DNA of 64,000 bases from Corynebacterium sp. (GTDB taxonomy: Bacteria; Actinomycetota; Actinomycetes; Mycobacteriales; Mycobacteriaceae): assembly GCF_022712275.1 (NCBI RefSeq), contig NZ_JALAGU010000053.1:118036-182035 (forward strand). The letters are read 5' to 3'. The position numbers were made by a program, and so were the translations under genes. The notes under the pieces are model-generated. The model saw nothing but the letters and a program-made list of their open reading frames with translations, searched no databases and was not told where the DNA came from. Shown here piece by piece: positions 17,402-25,353 of this stretch (within the stretch, counting starts at the first letter, position 1; every line of letters starts with the position of its first letter).

Positions 17402-17588
17402 GTGAGGGCCTTTCGGAGCACCGTAGGACAGTGCCGGAGGTAGGGGGAGAATTCGGCAGGGGGTAAAAGTTTGGGGGTGGTCAGGAGTTGTCACGACAAT
17501 GTCTCATTCCAGAACGTTCCGCTACCGTTGTCGGAAGATTGACGCGAACCCCACCGCTCATCCTCAGCGTAAGGAATAGAAACACAAA

Positions 17589-17594
17589 TATAAT
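17589..17594 (+). promoter_or_regulatory. Candidate -10 element TATAAT upstream of the rhodanese gene
   Basis: A consensus TATAAT lies in an unusually AT-rich patch about 57 bp before the rhodanese ATG. No clear -35 was seen. A second, leaderless-type hexamer (TAGAGT at 17637-17642) lies closer to the gene. The rest of the 249-bp gap to the ydcF-like gene shows nothing else recognisable. Confidence 0.4.
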
Positions 17595-17650
17595 GTTCAG
17601 TCTCGGGCAGGCTCGGACGACCGCCGACCGCGGGCGTAGAGTGGTCGACC

Positions 17651-17971
17651 ATGAGTGATTTCGAGACTGTCCAGCCCACCGAGGTCCCCGACGGAGCCCA
17701 GCTCATCGATATCCGCGAACCCGACGAGTACGCGCAGTGGCACGCCGAAGGCTCCGAGAATCTGCCGCTTTCCCAGCTTCAGGAGCGCTACGGCGAGTTC
17801 GACTTCGACCGGGACATCTACCTCATCTGCCTGTCCGGCGGCCGCTCCGCCCGCGCCTGCCAGTGGCTGGAGATGAACGGCATCGACGCGATCAACGTCG
17901 CCAACGGAACTTCCGGATGGCGCGATGCCGGCCTTCCGATCATCGGCGATCAGACCGCACCCCGGAACTGA
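17651..17971 (+). CDS. Single-domain rhodanese (sulfurtransferase-like)
   Basis: 106 residues. One rhodanese domain has the active-site loop CLSGGRSA (catalytic Cys60) and the family motifs IDIREPDEYAQWHAEGSENLPLSQL and VANGTSGWRDAGLP. It probably carries persulfide sulfur in the cytoplasm; donor and acceptor are unknown. TAGAGT stands 8 nt before the ATG, suggesting a leaderless mRNA. Confidence 0.92.
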   Translation: MSDFETVQPTEVPDGAQLIDIREPDEYAQWHAEGSENLPLSQLQERYGEFDFDRDIYLICLSGGRSARACQWLEMNGIDAINVANGTSGWRDAGLPIIGDQTAPRN

Positions 17972-18090
17972 CCGGCCCCGGGGCTCTACCCCTGCTGCGA
18001 CCGGGGGCGCCGCAGGGTCAGACCCGGGATAGGTACGGGGGAATCCCCACAATTGGGCGACCCAATCCCGGAACCGGTATTCTGGAGCGC

Positions 18091-18552
18091 ATGGCCGATT
18101 CCCCCCACCTGCCGCACAACCTCCTCGCGTCCCCCTCGTTCCAGCTGGAGCGACTGCGCCGACGCACCCGGGAATTCGTCGAGGCCGACCTGGCCCGGGA
18201 GGGGTTCAACCTCCGCGAGTACTGGGTGCTGACCTACCTCGTCGACGGGGACGCCACCAGCCAAACCACGCTCGGTGAGGTCATCGGTGTGGACCGCTCT
18301 GACATGGTCCGCCTCGTGGACTCACTGGAGCAGCGGTCACTGGCGCAGCGGGTGAAGGACCCCAAGGACCGCCGCCGGCAGATCATCTCGGCGACGAAGA
18401 AGGGGCGTAAGGCGCAGGAGAAACTGACCCCCGTGGTGCAGGACGCCGAGGACAAGGCCCTCGACGAATCCACCTCCAAGCAGCTCAAGCACCTGAAGAA
18501 ACTGGCGAAGTCGATCATCGCCTCCGAGGAGGAGACCGATCAGCCGGCCTAG
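18091..18552 (+). CDS. MarR-family transcriptional regulator
   Basis: 153 residues. The winged-helix core is LREYWVLTYLVDGDATSQTTLGEVIGVDRSDMVRLVDSLEQRSLAQRVKDPKDRRRQIISATKKGR, with the DxRxR wing typical of MarR. The C-terminal helices are for dimerisation. Target unknown. TATTCT lies 7 nt before the ATG, a leaderless arrangement. It is convergent with ppk2: the two stop codons share a CTAG, so the genes overlap by 4 bp tail to tail. Confidence 0.88.
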   Translation: MADSPHLPHNLLASPSFQLERLRRRTREFVEADLAREGFNLREYWVLTYLVDGDATSQTTLGEVIGVDRSDMVRLVDSLEQRSLAQRVKDPKDRRRQIISATKKGRKAQEKLTPVVQDAEDKALDESTSKQLKHLKKLAKSIIASEEETDQPA

Positions 18553-19466
18553 TCGCCGATCTGGTCGCGTCCCCGCTTCACGATCTTCGGGTCCGGCTGA
18601 CCCACCAGGTCGTAGTCCTTGCCGGTGTAGTCGAACTTGCTGAGCACGTAACGCATGGCATTGAGCCGGGCCCGCTTCTTATCGTTGGACTTGATGGTGA
18701 TCCAGGGGGATTCATTCGTGTCCGTGTAGCGGAACTGTTCCTCCTTCGCCCGGGTGTAGTCGTCCCACCGGTCAAGGGACGCCAGGTCCATCGGAGACAG
18801 CTTCCACTGCCGCACCGGATCGACCTGTCGGATGGCGAAGCGGGTCCGCTGCTCCTTCTGCGTCACCGAGAACCAGAACTTCGTCAGGCTGATCCCGGAG
18901 CCCATGAGCATGTTCTCCAGCATGGGCACCTCACGGAGGAACTCGGCGTGCTGGTCATTGGTACAGAAGCCCATGACACGCTCGACACCGGAGCGGTTGT
19001 ACCAGGAGCGGTCGAAGAAGACGATCTCCCCGGCACAGGGCAGGTGCTGGATGTAGCGCTGGAAGTACCAGGACGTCGACTCCCTCGGGCTGGGTTTCTC
19101 CAGGGCGACGGTCCGGGCACCACGGGGGTTGAGGTGCTCGTTGAAGCGCTTGATGGTGCCGCCCTTGCCGGCGGCGTCGCGCCCCTCGAAGAGGATGACG
19201 TGCTTCTGGCCCGTGTCCTTGGTCCAGTTCTGCCACTTCAGCAGTTCGATCTGCAGAGCCCGCTTGGTGGACTCGTACTCGTCGCGGTCGAGCCGCTCCT
19301 CGTAGGGGTAGTTCTCCCGCCAGGTGTCCACCCGGTGCCCGTCGGGGGTGATGAGTACCGGATCGTCCTCGTCCGAGTCGTCCACCAGGTAACCCTCGGT
19401 GGCCGCCAGATCGACGATGTGGAACTCCTGGTTGTCACCTGTACCCGTACCCATGCTGTCTGCCAT
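18549..19466 (-). CDS. ppk2: Polyphosphate kinase 2
   Basis: 305 residues. The PPK2 core has Walker A FEGRDAAGKGG (94-103), the lid LEKPSPRESTSWYFQRY and Walker B FFDRSWYNRSGVERVMGF. It transfers phosphate between polyphosphate and nucleoside diphosphates, and corynebacteria use it for poly-P metabolism. The N-terminal 50 residues are acidic. TAGGAT lies 6 nt before the ATG. The neighbouring order ppk2, porin-like peptide, groEL resembles the Corynebacterium glutamicum porH/porA locus. Confidence 0.93.
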   Translation of the reverse strand: MADSMGTGTGDNQEFHIVDLAATEGYLVDDSDEDDPVLITPDGHRVDTWRENYPYEERLDRDEYESTKRALQIELLKWQNWTKDTGQKHVILFEGRDAAGKGGTIKRFNEHLNPRGARTVALEKPSPRESTSWYFQRYIQHLPCAGEIVFFDRSWYNRSGVERVMGFCTNDQHAEFLREVPMLENMLMGSGISLTKFWFSVTQKEQRTRFAIRQVDPVRQWKLSPMDLASLDRWDDYTRAKEEQFRYTDTNESPWITIKSNDKKRARLNAMRYVLSKFDYTGKDYDLVGQPDPKIVKRGRDQIGD

Positions 19467-19591
19467 ACCCCCATCCTAGAGCGAACAGCCCGCCGTCACC
19501 CGCAGGCCGCACACCCCGTTCCCCCTCGTGTACCCCCGAAACGGAAACTCCCGGTGTCCGGCAACGGACGTGCACACGGCGGCAGGCACGA

Positions 19592-19630
19592 CAGTGGCCC
19601 GGCCCCGCCGTAGCGGGGACCGGGCCACTG
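19592..19630. terminator. Long hairpin downstream of the porin-like gene
   Basis: A 17-bp GC-rich stem with one bulged A (19592-19608 with 19613-19630) and a 4-nt loop lies 14 bp after the stop of the 37-residue gene. There is no T-run on the minus strand. It may work as a terminator with other signals or as a 3' stabiliser of an abundant mRNA. Confidence 0.6.
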
Positions 19631-19643
19631 AAGCGGCGAGGTC

Positions 19644-19757
19644 CTAGGAGGACAGCGCGGAACCGGCGTCGAAGATGTCGAACAGGCCGGAGAAGACGTC
19701 AGCGAAACCGCCGAAGAAGGTGGACAGGTTCTCGAAGAGGCCGAGAAGGTCGGTCAT
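19644..19757 (-). CDS. Tiny PorA/PorH-like cell-wall channel peptide
   Basis: 37 codons reading MTDLLGLFENLSTFFGGF then ADVFSGLFDIFDAGSALSS. The peptide is short, acidic, free of Cys and signal sequence, and amphipathic with regularly spaced Phe/Leu and Gly, like corynebacterial PorA and PorH, which form mycomembrane channels. GGGAGA stands 7 nt before the ATG, and a strong hairpin follows. The position between ppk2 and groEL matches the porH/porA locus of C. glutamicum. Only one such gene is seen here, whereas C. glutamicum needs both PorH and PorA. The call is from context and composition, not alignment. Confidence 0.72.
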   Translation of the reverse strand: MTDLLGLFENLSTFFGGFADVFSGLFDIFDAGSALSS

Positions 19758-19803
19758 GGTGTTCTCCCTGAGAGGAATCGTATGCAGTCGACCCGGGCGG
19801 GCC

Positions 19804-19834
19804 GTCGGGGGACAATACTAATGCTGTCCCCGAC
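19804..19834. terminator. Hairpin between groEL and the porin-like gene
   Basis: GTCGGGGGACA (19804-19814) pairs with TGTCCCCGAC (19825-19834), one base bulged, 32 bp after the groEL stop. It probably marks the groEL transcript end, although no T-run follows on the minus strand. A TACGAT hexamer further on could serve the porin-like gene. Confidence 0.5.
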
Positions 19835-19865
19835 AAATGCAACCCGTCTGCCCACCTACGGGGGA

Positions 19866-21509
19866 TCAGAAGCCGCCCATGCCGCCCATGTCACCCATGT
19901 CCGGGGCTGCAGCAGCCTCGGGCTCGGGCTTGTCGGCGACGACAGCCTCGGTGGTGAGGAAGAGGCTGGCGATGGAGGCCGCGTTCTGCAGTGCGGAACG
20001 GGTGACCTTCACCGGGTCGGCGATGCCGCCGGCCAGCAGGTCGACGTACTCACCGGTCGCGGCGTTGAGACCGTGGCCGCTCTCCAGGTTGGCGACCTTG
20101 TCGACGACGACGCCCGGCTCCAGGCCGGCGTTGAAGGCGATCTGCTTCAGCGGGGAGGAGAGGGCGGCGCGCACGATCTGCACACCGGTGGCCTCGTCAC
20201 CCTCCAGGCCGAGGTTGTCGGCGAGGACGTGGGCGGCCTGCAGCAGTGCAGCGCCACCACCGGCGACGATGCCCTCCTCGGCGGCAGCCTTGGCGTTACG
20301 GACGGCGTCCTCGATGCGGTGCTTGCGCTCCTTGAGCTCCACCTCGGTGGCGGCACCGACCTGCAGGACGGCGACGCCACCGGCCAGCTTGGCGAGACGC
20401 TCCTGGAGCTTCTCCTTGTCGTAGTCGGAGTCCGCGTTCTCGATCTCCTGACGGATCTGGCGGACGCGACCGGCGAGCTGCTCGGAGGAGCCGGCGCCGT
20501 CGATGATGGTGGTCTCGTCCTTGGTGACGACGACCTTGCGGGCGGTACCCAGCAGCGGCAGGTCGGCGGTCTCGAGAGAGAGGCCGACCTCTTCGGCGAT
20601 GACCTGGCCACCGGTGAGGATGGCGATGTCCTGCAGCTGGGCCTTGCGGCGGTCACCGAAACCCGGGGCCTTGACGGCGACGGACTTGAAGGTGCCGCGG
20701 ATCTTGTTGACGACGAGGGTGGACAGGGCCTCACCCTCGATGTCCTCGGCGATGATCAGCAGCGGCTTGCCGGACTGCATGATCTTCTCGAGCAGCGGCA
20801 GCAGGTCCTTGACGTTGGAGATCTTGGAGGAGACCAGGAGGATGTAGGGGTCCTCCAGGACAGCCTCGCCGCGCTCGATATCGGTGGCGAAGTACGCGGA
20901 GATGTAGCCCTTGTCGAAGCGCATACCCTCCGTGGTCTCGAGGGTCACGCCGAAGGCGTTGGACTCCTCGACGGTGATGACGCCCTCCTTGTTGAGCTCA
21001 CCGTCGCCCACGGCGTACATGGCCTCGGCGATGAGCTCACCGATCTTCTCGTCCGCGGCGGAGATGCCGGCGGTGGCGGCGATCTGCTCCCGGGTCTCGA
21101 TCTCCTTGGCGGTGCTGAGCAGCTCGGTGGCGACCTTCTCGACACCGGCCTGGATACCGCGCTTGATGCCCATGGGGTTGGAGCCGGCCGCGACGTTGCG
21201 CAGACCCTCCTTGACCAGGGCCTGGGCCAGAACGGTGGCGGTGGTGGTGCCGTCGCCGGCGACGTCGTCGGTCTTCTTGGCGACCTCCTTGACCAGCTCG
21301 GCACCGATCTTCTCGTAGGGGTCCTCGAGGTCGATCTCCCGGGCGATGGTGACGCCGTCGTTGGTGATCATGGGGGCGCCCCACTTGCGCTCCAGGACGA
21401 CGTTGCGTCCCTTCGGGCCGAGGGTGACCTTCACGGCGTCCGCGAGGGTGTTGAGACCCTTCTCCAGGCCGCGACGGGCCTCCTCGTCAAAAGCAATCAT
21501 TTTAGCCAT
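19866..21509 (-). CDS. groEL: 60-kDa chaperonin GroEL
   Basis: 547 residues, full length. Hallmarks are TLGPKGRNVVLERKWGAPMITNDGVTIA, the ATPase motif DVAGDGTTTATVLAQ, GLEPGVVVDKV and a methionine/glycine-rich tail MGDMGGMGGF. It folds proteins with GroES. No groES is adjacent, which is usual for the second actinobacterial groEL (often called groEL2). An imperfect CIRCE operator lies upstream, implying HrcA control. GAGGAAAACGAGCCAC precedes the ATG. Confidence 0.97.
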   Translation of the reverse strand: MAKMIAFDEEARRGLEKGLNTLADAVKVTLGPKGRNVVLERKWGAPMITNDGVTIAREIDLEDPYEKIGAELVKEVAKKTDDVAGDGTTTATVLAQALVKEGLRNVAAGSNPMGIKRGIQAGVEKVATELLSTAKEIETREQIAATAGISAADEKIGELIAEAMYAVGDGELNKEGVITVEESNAFGVTLETTEGMRFDKGYISAYFATDIERGEAVLEDPYILLVSSKISNVKDLLPLLEKIMQSGKPLLIIAEDIEGEALSTLVVNKIRGTFKSVAVKAPGFGDRRKAQLQDIAILTGGQVIAEEVGLSLETADLPLLGTARKVVVTKDETTIIDGAGSSEQLAGRVRQIRQEIENADSDYDKEKLQERLAKLAGGVAVLQVGAATEVELKERKHRIEDAVRNAKAAAEEGIVAGGGAALLQAAHVLADNLGLEGDEATGVQIVRAALSSPLKQIAFNAGLEPGVVVDKVANLESGHGLNAATGEYVDLLAGGIADPVKVTRSALQNAASIASLFLTTEAVVADKPEPEAAAAPDMGDMGGMGGF

Positions 21510-21665
21510 GTGGCTCGTTTTCCTCCGTGTGAGAGTAGGAGCGACACGTACGGTTCAGAGGCAGCGCCCGCGACGGCACGGGTGGACGCATGTCGCGTCA
21601 TCCACCCTCACTGCACCTGAAGTGGCTCGTGAAGCGACTCGTAGACCGAGCCCGAACCAGATTGT

Positions 21666-21692
21666 CTGGCACTCAATACGGGTAAGTGCTAA
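21666..21692 (-). promoter_or_regulatory. CIRCE-like HrcA operator upstream of groEL
   Basis: Read on the minus strand: TTAGCACTT, a 9-nt spacer, then GAGTGCCAG. Compared with consensus TTAGCACTC-N9-GAGTGCTAA, the left half matches 8/9 and the right half 7/9 with exact spacing. It lies about 157 bp before the groEL ATG in the 253-bp gap shared with the divergent peptidase gene. Confidence 0.8.
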
Positions 21693-21762
21693 CCCCGTTT
21701 TTAGCAGTCTCACCCCTCGAGTGCAAGGAGGGGTGCCGGGGCGACGCGCTATCCTCATATCC

Positions 21763-23163
21763 ATGACTGACTCCCCGACTGAACAGACCTCCCCCACTCC
21801 GGAGGCCGCCCGCGCGGCGATGGCCGCACAGATGCCTTTCGTCCGTGAGGCACTCACCGAACTCGTCGCCTTCCGCTCCGTCCACTCCACCCCCGGGCTG
21901 GAGAAGGACAACGCGGACGCCGCCGCCTGGGTCGTCAACTCCTTCCGCAAGGTCGGCATCCCCGTCGGACCCCACGTGACCAGTGACGGTTCGACCTCCG
22001 TCATCGGCCTGCGTGAGCCTGCAGAGGGATTCCCGACGATCCTCCTCTACTCCCACTTCGACGTGCAGCCCGCGTCCGACGTGGAGAACTGGACCTCGTC
22101 GCCCTGGGAGCTCACCGAACGGGACGGCCGCTGGTACGGCCGCGGCGCCGCCGACTGCAAGGGCCACGTGGTCATGCACCTGGCCGTGCTGCGTGCTCTC
22201 AACGAGCTTGCCGCCGAGTTCCCGGATGTCGCGAAGGTGGGCGTCCGCGTCCTCGTCGAAGGCTCCGAGGAGCGCGGCGGCTACGGCCTTGAGGACCTGC
22301 TGGCGGAGAAGCCGGACCTGTTCGCCGCCGACGTCTTCCTCATCGCCGACTCCGGCAACGACACCCTCGGCGTCCCCGCGGTCGGCACCGCCCTGCGTGG
22401 CACCGCACCGGTGACCGTCACCGTGGAAACCCTCGACCAGCCGATGCACTCCGGCCAGTACGGTGGCGCAGCCCCGGACGCCCTGCTATCGCTGATCCAC
22501 CTGCTCGCCACCCTCCACGACGAGAACGGACTCGTCGCCGTCGACGGACTCGACTCCGACGCCCGATGGGAGGGACGCGGCCCCGATGCCGCGACCTTCC
22601 GCCGCGACGCCGGCATCCTCGACGGCGTCGACCTCCTCGGCGAGGCACAGGGCCTGAACCCCAACGACCTCACGGTCGCCCGTCCGTCCATCACCGTCAC
22701 CGGCCTCGACTCCCTGTCGGTGGCGGACGCCGTCAACGCCGTCGTGGCCCGGGCCGCCGCCCACGTCAGCCTCCGCGTCCCGCCGGGAATGGACCCCAAG
22801 GTCGCGCAGGACGCCCTCATCGCCCACCTCGAGGCGCATGTGCCGCAGCATGCGAAGCTCACCATCGAACGTGACACGCTGGCGTCCCCCTTCCTCGCCG
22901 ACATCACCGGCCCGGCGCTGGCCCGGCTGACCGCGTCCCTGGCGGACGCCTACGGCGCCGAGACGACCGCCGAGATCGGGTCAGGCGGCTCGATCCCGCT
23001 GTGCAATGCGTTACTCGCCCAGTTCCCGGACGCCGAACTCGGACTCTTCGGTATCGAGGAACCCGCCTGCCGTATCCACTCTGCGGATGAGTCCGTCTCG
23101 CCGGATGAGATTCATGCTATCGGCACCGCTGAGCTGCTTTTCCTCGCCCGCTCCGCGGAGTAA
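21763..23163 (+). CDS. M20-family metallopeptidase (dipeptidase)
   Basis: 466 residues. Zinc-site motifs are LLYSHFDVQPA, GRGAADCKGHVVMH and the catalytic VEGSEERGG. A dimerisation domain follows and GSGGSIPLCN closes the family pattern. It is a cytoplasmic dipeptidase or related amidohydrolase of the M20/DapE type, substrate unknown. The ATG at 21763 has TATCCT 7 nt upstream and was preferred over a much longer open frame. Confidence 0.9.
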   Translation: MTDSPTEQTSPTPEAARAAMAAQMPFVREALTELVAFRSVHSTPGLEKDNADAAAWVVNSFRKVGIPVGPHVTSDGSTSVIGLREPAEGFPTILLYSHFDVQPASDVENWTSSPWELTERDGRWYGRGAADCKGHVVMHLAVLRALNELAAEFPDVAKVGVRVLVEGSEERGGYGLEDLLAEKPDLFAADVFLIADSGNDTLGVPAVGTALRGTAPVTVTVETLDQPMHSGQYGGAAPDALLSLIHLLATLHDENGLVAVDGLDSDARWEGRGPDAATFRRDAGILDGVDLLGEAQGLNPNDLTVARPSITVTGLDSLSVADAVNAVVARAAAHVSLRVPPGMDPKVAQDALIAHLEAHVPQHAKLTIERDTLASPFLADITGPALARLTASLADAYGAETTAEIGSGGSIPLCNALLAQFPDAELGLFGIEEPACRIHSADESVSPDEIHAIGTAELLFLARSAE

Positions 23164-23238
23164 CGCAGAGTGATTTGCCCCACATCGATGATGTAAGTAT
23201 CATCACCGACCATGAACATCTCCCTTCAGCGAGTAACC

Positions 23239-23283
23239 CACCCGGGTGGAGGAATGGACTGACCCCTCCACCTCGGGGTCGGT
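23239..23283. repeat. Inverted repeats in the leader of the LeuA-domain gene
   Basis: A 12-bp perfect palindrome CCACCCGGGTGG (23239-23250) is followed by an imperfect stem ACTGACCCC / GGGGTCGGT (23258-23266 and 23275-23283). Further upstream, GATGAT and ATCATC flank GTAAGT near 23185-23203. They could be operator or attenuator structures for the following gene, or end the peptidase transcript. No T-run was seen. Confidence 0.35.
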
Positions 23284-23355
23284 GCGATACTCGCACGGTG
23301 CGTCGGTCCACATCCAGCCGACACTTTCACCACCGTTCAAGGGAACTGCATATTC

Positions 23356-23976
23356 ATGTTCGAGCCACAGGATTACCGGATGTCTTCCACTACCCTGATC
23401 CGCTTCGCCAACGCTGAATCCTCCAGGGATGAGCAGGCGAGCTACGCTCTGCGCCCCTCCGCCCGCCGATCCAGCTCGGTGACCTACCGGACGGCGCAGC
23501 CCCTCCCCCGCATCGAGAAGCGTCGCACCCGCACTTTCGCCGAGGATCCCTTCCGCGCCCGTTTCGGACGCCGCCTGCCCGCCGGCATGCGCCAGGAGAC
23601 CCGTGGCATGGAGTGGCGCACCTTCATCGAGACCTACGCTCCGGATGCGATCCGGGTCGAGTCACTGCGTACCACGAAGCTCACCGCCGGCCGGAAGAGC
23701 TACGAGCTCGCGATCACCGGGCTGCGTGACGGTATGTCGACCCGCGTCTCCATCACTTCGATGGGCTCCGCCTCCGCCATGACCCAGATCCTCGCCGACC
23801 ACGGTCGCCGCGTGGAGATCCTCGAGTTTCACCAGTACGACATCTTCGAGGCCACGGTCACCTTCATCTACGCACAGCACAAGACCGCGAAGTGCTGGGC
23901 GGTGGGCTTCGGTGCCGACCGGGACACCTCCATCGCCGCCGCGCTGGGTTCCGCCGCCACCCGCCTGCACGGCTGA
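23356..23976 (+). CDS. Stand-alone LeuA C-terminal (allosteric) domain protein
   Basis: 206 residues. The catalytic TIM barrel of 2-isopropylmalate synthase is absent. Residues about 63-85 (EDPFRARFGRRLPAGMRQE) resemble the LeuA linker. About 95-204 (SYELAITGLRDGMSTRVSITSMGSASAMTQILADHG and HKTAKCWAVGFGADRDTSIAAALGSA) resemble the leucine-binding regulatory/dimer domain. It may bind leucine and pair with LeuA, or be a regulator. Function unknown. The first 55 residues are basic and unstructured. A terminator follows at 23991. Confidence 0.7.
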   Translation: MFEPQDYRMSSTTLIRFANAESSRDEQASYALRPSARRSSSVTYRTAQPLPRIEKRRTRTFAEDPFRARFGRRLPAGMRQETRGMEWRTFIETYAPDAIRVESLRTTKLTAGRKSYELAITGLRDGMSTRVSITSMGSASAMTQILADHGRRVEILEFHQYDIFEATVTFIYAQHKTAKCWAVGFGADRDTSIAAALGSAATRLHG

Positions 23977-23990
23977 GGGTTTCTTGCCCA

Positions 23991-24035
23991 CCACCCCTGT
24001 ATGCGCCCGGATCGGGAGTTCAGGGGTGGTTTTTC
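23991..24035 (+). terminator. Intrinsic terminator after the LeuA-domain gene
   Basis: A 9-bp perfect stem CCACCCCTG (23991-23999) / CAGGGGTGG (24021-24029) is followed by TTTTT, 14 bp after the stop codon. On the minus strand it could also serve the convergent ybdK gene. Confidence 0.88.
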
Positions 24036-24144
24036 ATGCCCGGACCACCCTGAGGCACCCGACCCGGCGCCTACCCCGGCACAGGTACGACCCGGCAGGG
24101 TGGCTCCCCGGCCTCAGACCAACCGGTCGAGTCGCACCCGGTCT

Positions 24145-25323
24145 CTACAGCGACTTCTTCAGCGTCTCCACCGTGAGGTCGACTGCGGCGATCCACGCCT
24201 CCGGCTGGGTGAAGCCCTGCTCTGCACCGGCGTCACCTCGGGTGCGCACACCAGGCTCGAGCGCTGCGCCGGCCTCACGGGCAGCCGCCCGCTGCAGGGC
24301 GTAGTCACCGCCGCGCTCGACAATCCGGGAGACCTCCGCGAGCTCCGCAGCACACCCCAGATCCTCCGACAACGGGGTCAGACGCTCCACCCAGTCGGCG
24401 AGGTCGTCGGTGACCAGCCGCTCGGTGGTCTCCCGGTCGGTGATGATCAACGCGTCCAGCCCGTAACGGGCGGCACGCCACTTGTTCTCCGCGACATGCC
24501 AGTACTGGAGCGTCGGCAGGTCACGGCCTGCCTCCCACTCGCGCTCGTAGTACGCCACGAGGCAGTGGATGAATGCGGCGATGGCGCCGACCTCACGGAC
24601 CTCCATGGTGGAGTCCGCGAACCGGACCTCGACCGTGCCGTACTTCGAAGGGCGAACGTCGAAGTGCATCGACCCGGTGTGGTTGATCACCCCGGACCGG
24701 TCCTGGTCGACGTTGAACGCCTCCCACTCGTCCCAGTCGGAGAACTGGTAGGGCATGCCCGCCGTCGGCAGCTGCTGGTACAGCAGGGTGCGGTTCGAGG
24801 CGTAGCCGGTGTCCAGGCCCTCCCAGGCCGGGGAGGACGCCGACAGCGCGAGCACGTGCGGGTACTGCGTCATCACCGCGTTGATGATGGGCCAGACCCG
24901 GTCTCTGCCTCCTACACCGACGTGGACATGGATCCCCCAGATGAGCATCTGGCGTCCCCAGTACTGGGTCCGTTCGATGATCTCGTTGTAGCTCTGCTTC
25001 TCACTGAGCACCTGGTCACCCCAGTGGGCGAAGGGGTGCGTCCCCGCGGAGAAGACGTTGACCCCCATCTCCCCCGCCACGGTCATGATCTTCGCCAGCT
25101 GACCACGGAGGTCCTCGACGGCGTCCGGGATCGTCTCGTGGACGCCGGTCACCATCTCCAGGGTGTTCGCGAGGAACTCGCGGGTGATGGTGTGCCCGGG
25201 GTACCGACGGTCGAGCTCCGCCATGATCTCCGGGGCCTTCGCGACGAGGTCGCGGGTCACCGGGTCGACGAGGGCGACCTCCCACTCGATACCGACCGTC
25301 GGTGCTGAACCGGGGAATTCCAT
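24145..25323 (-). CDS. Carboxylate-amine ligase, YbdK / glutamate-cysteine ligase type 2 family
   Basis: 392 residues. GIEWEVALVDPVTRDLV opens the ATP-grasp-like GCS2 fold. AGTHPFAHW, WGIHVHVGV, ASNRTLLYQQLPTAGMP and STMEVREVGAIAAF are family blocks. YbdK-type enzymes have weak glutamate-cysteine ligase activity; the true role in corynebacteria is uncertain. TAACAT lies 7 nt before the ATG (leaderless type). It belongs to a block syntenic with Mycobacterium Rv0427c-Rv0433. Confidence 0.88.
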   Translation of the reverse strand: MEFPGSAPTVGIEWEVALVDPVTRDLVAKAPEIMAELDRRYPGHTITREFLANTLEMVTGVHETIPDAVEDLRGQLAKIMTVAGEMGVNVFSAGTHPFAHWGDQVLSEKQSYNEIIERTQYWGRQMLIWGIHVHVGVGGRDRVWPIINAVMTQYPHVLALSASSPAWEGLDTGYASNRTLLYQQLPTAGMPYQFSDWDEWEAFNVDQDRSGVINHTGSMHFDVRPSKYGTVEVRFADSTMEVREVGAIAAFIHCLVAYYEREWEAGRDLPTLQYWHVAENKWRAARYGLDALIITDRETTERLVTDDLADWVERLTPLSEDLGCAAELAEVSRIVERGGDYALQRAAAREAGAALEPGVRTRGDAGAEQGFTQPEAWIAAVDLTVETLKKSL

Positions 25324-25353
25324 GGCGCCGATGTTACTGCATCAGCAGGCCGG

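Noticed and set aside
19782..21620. 612-codon plus-strand frame opposite groEL
   Set aside because: Shadow frame; leucine/glycine/aspartate-rich with no recognisable motif, while groEL is complete on the other strand.
21711..21735. CACCCCT/AGGGGTG hairpin upstream of the M20 peptidase gene
   Set aside because: Only 7 bp with an 11-nt loop and no T-run; may be incidental to the groEL promoter.
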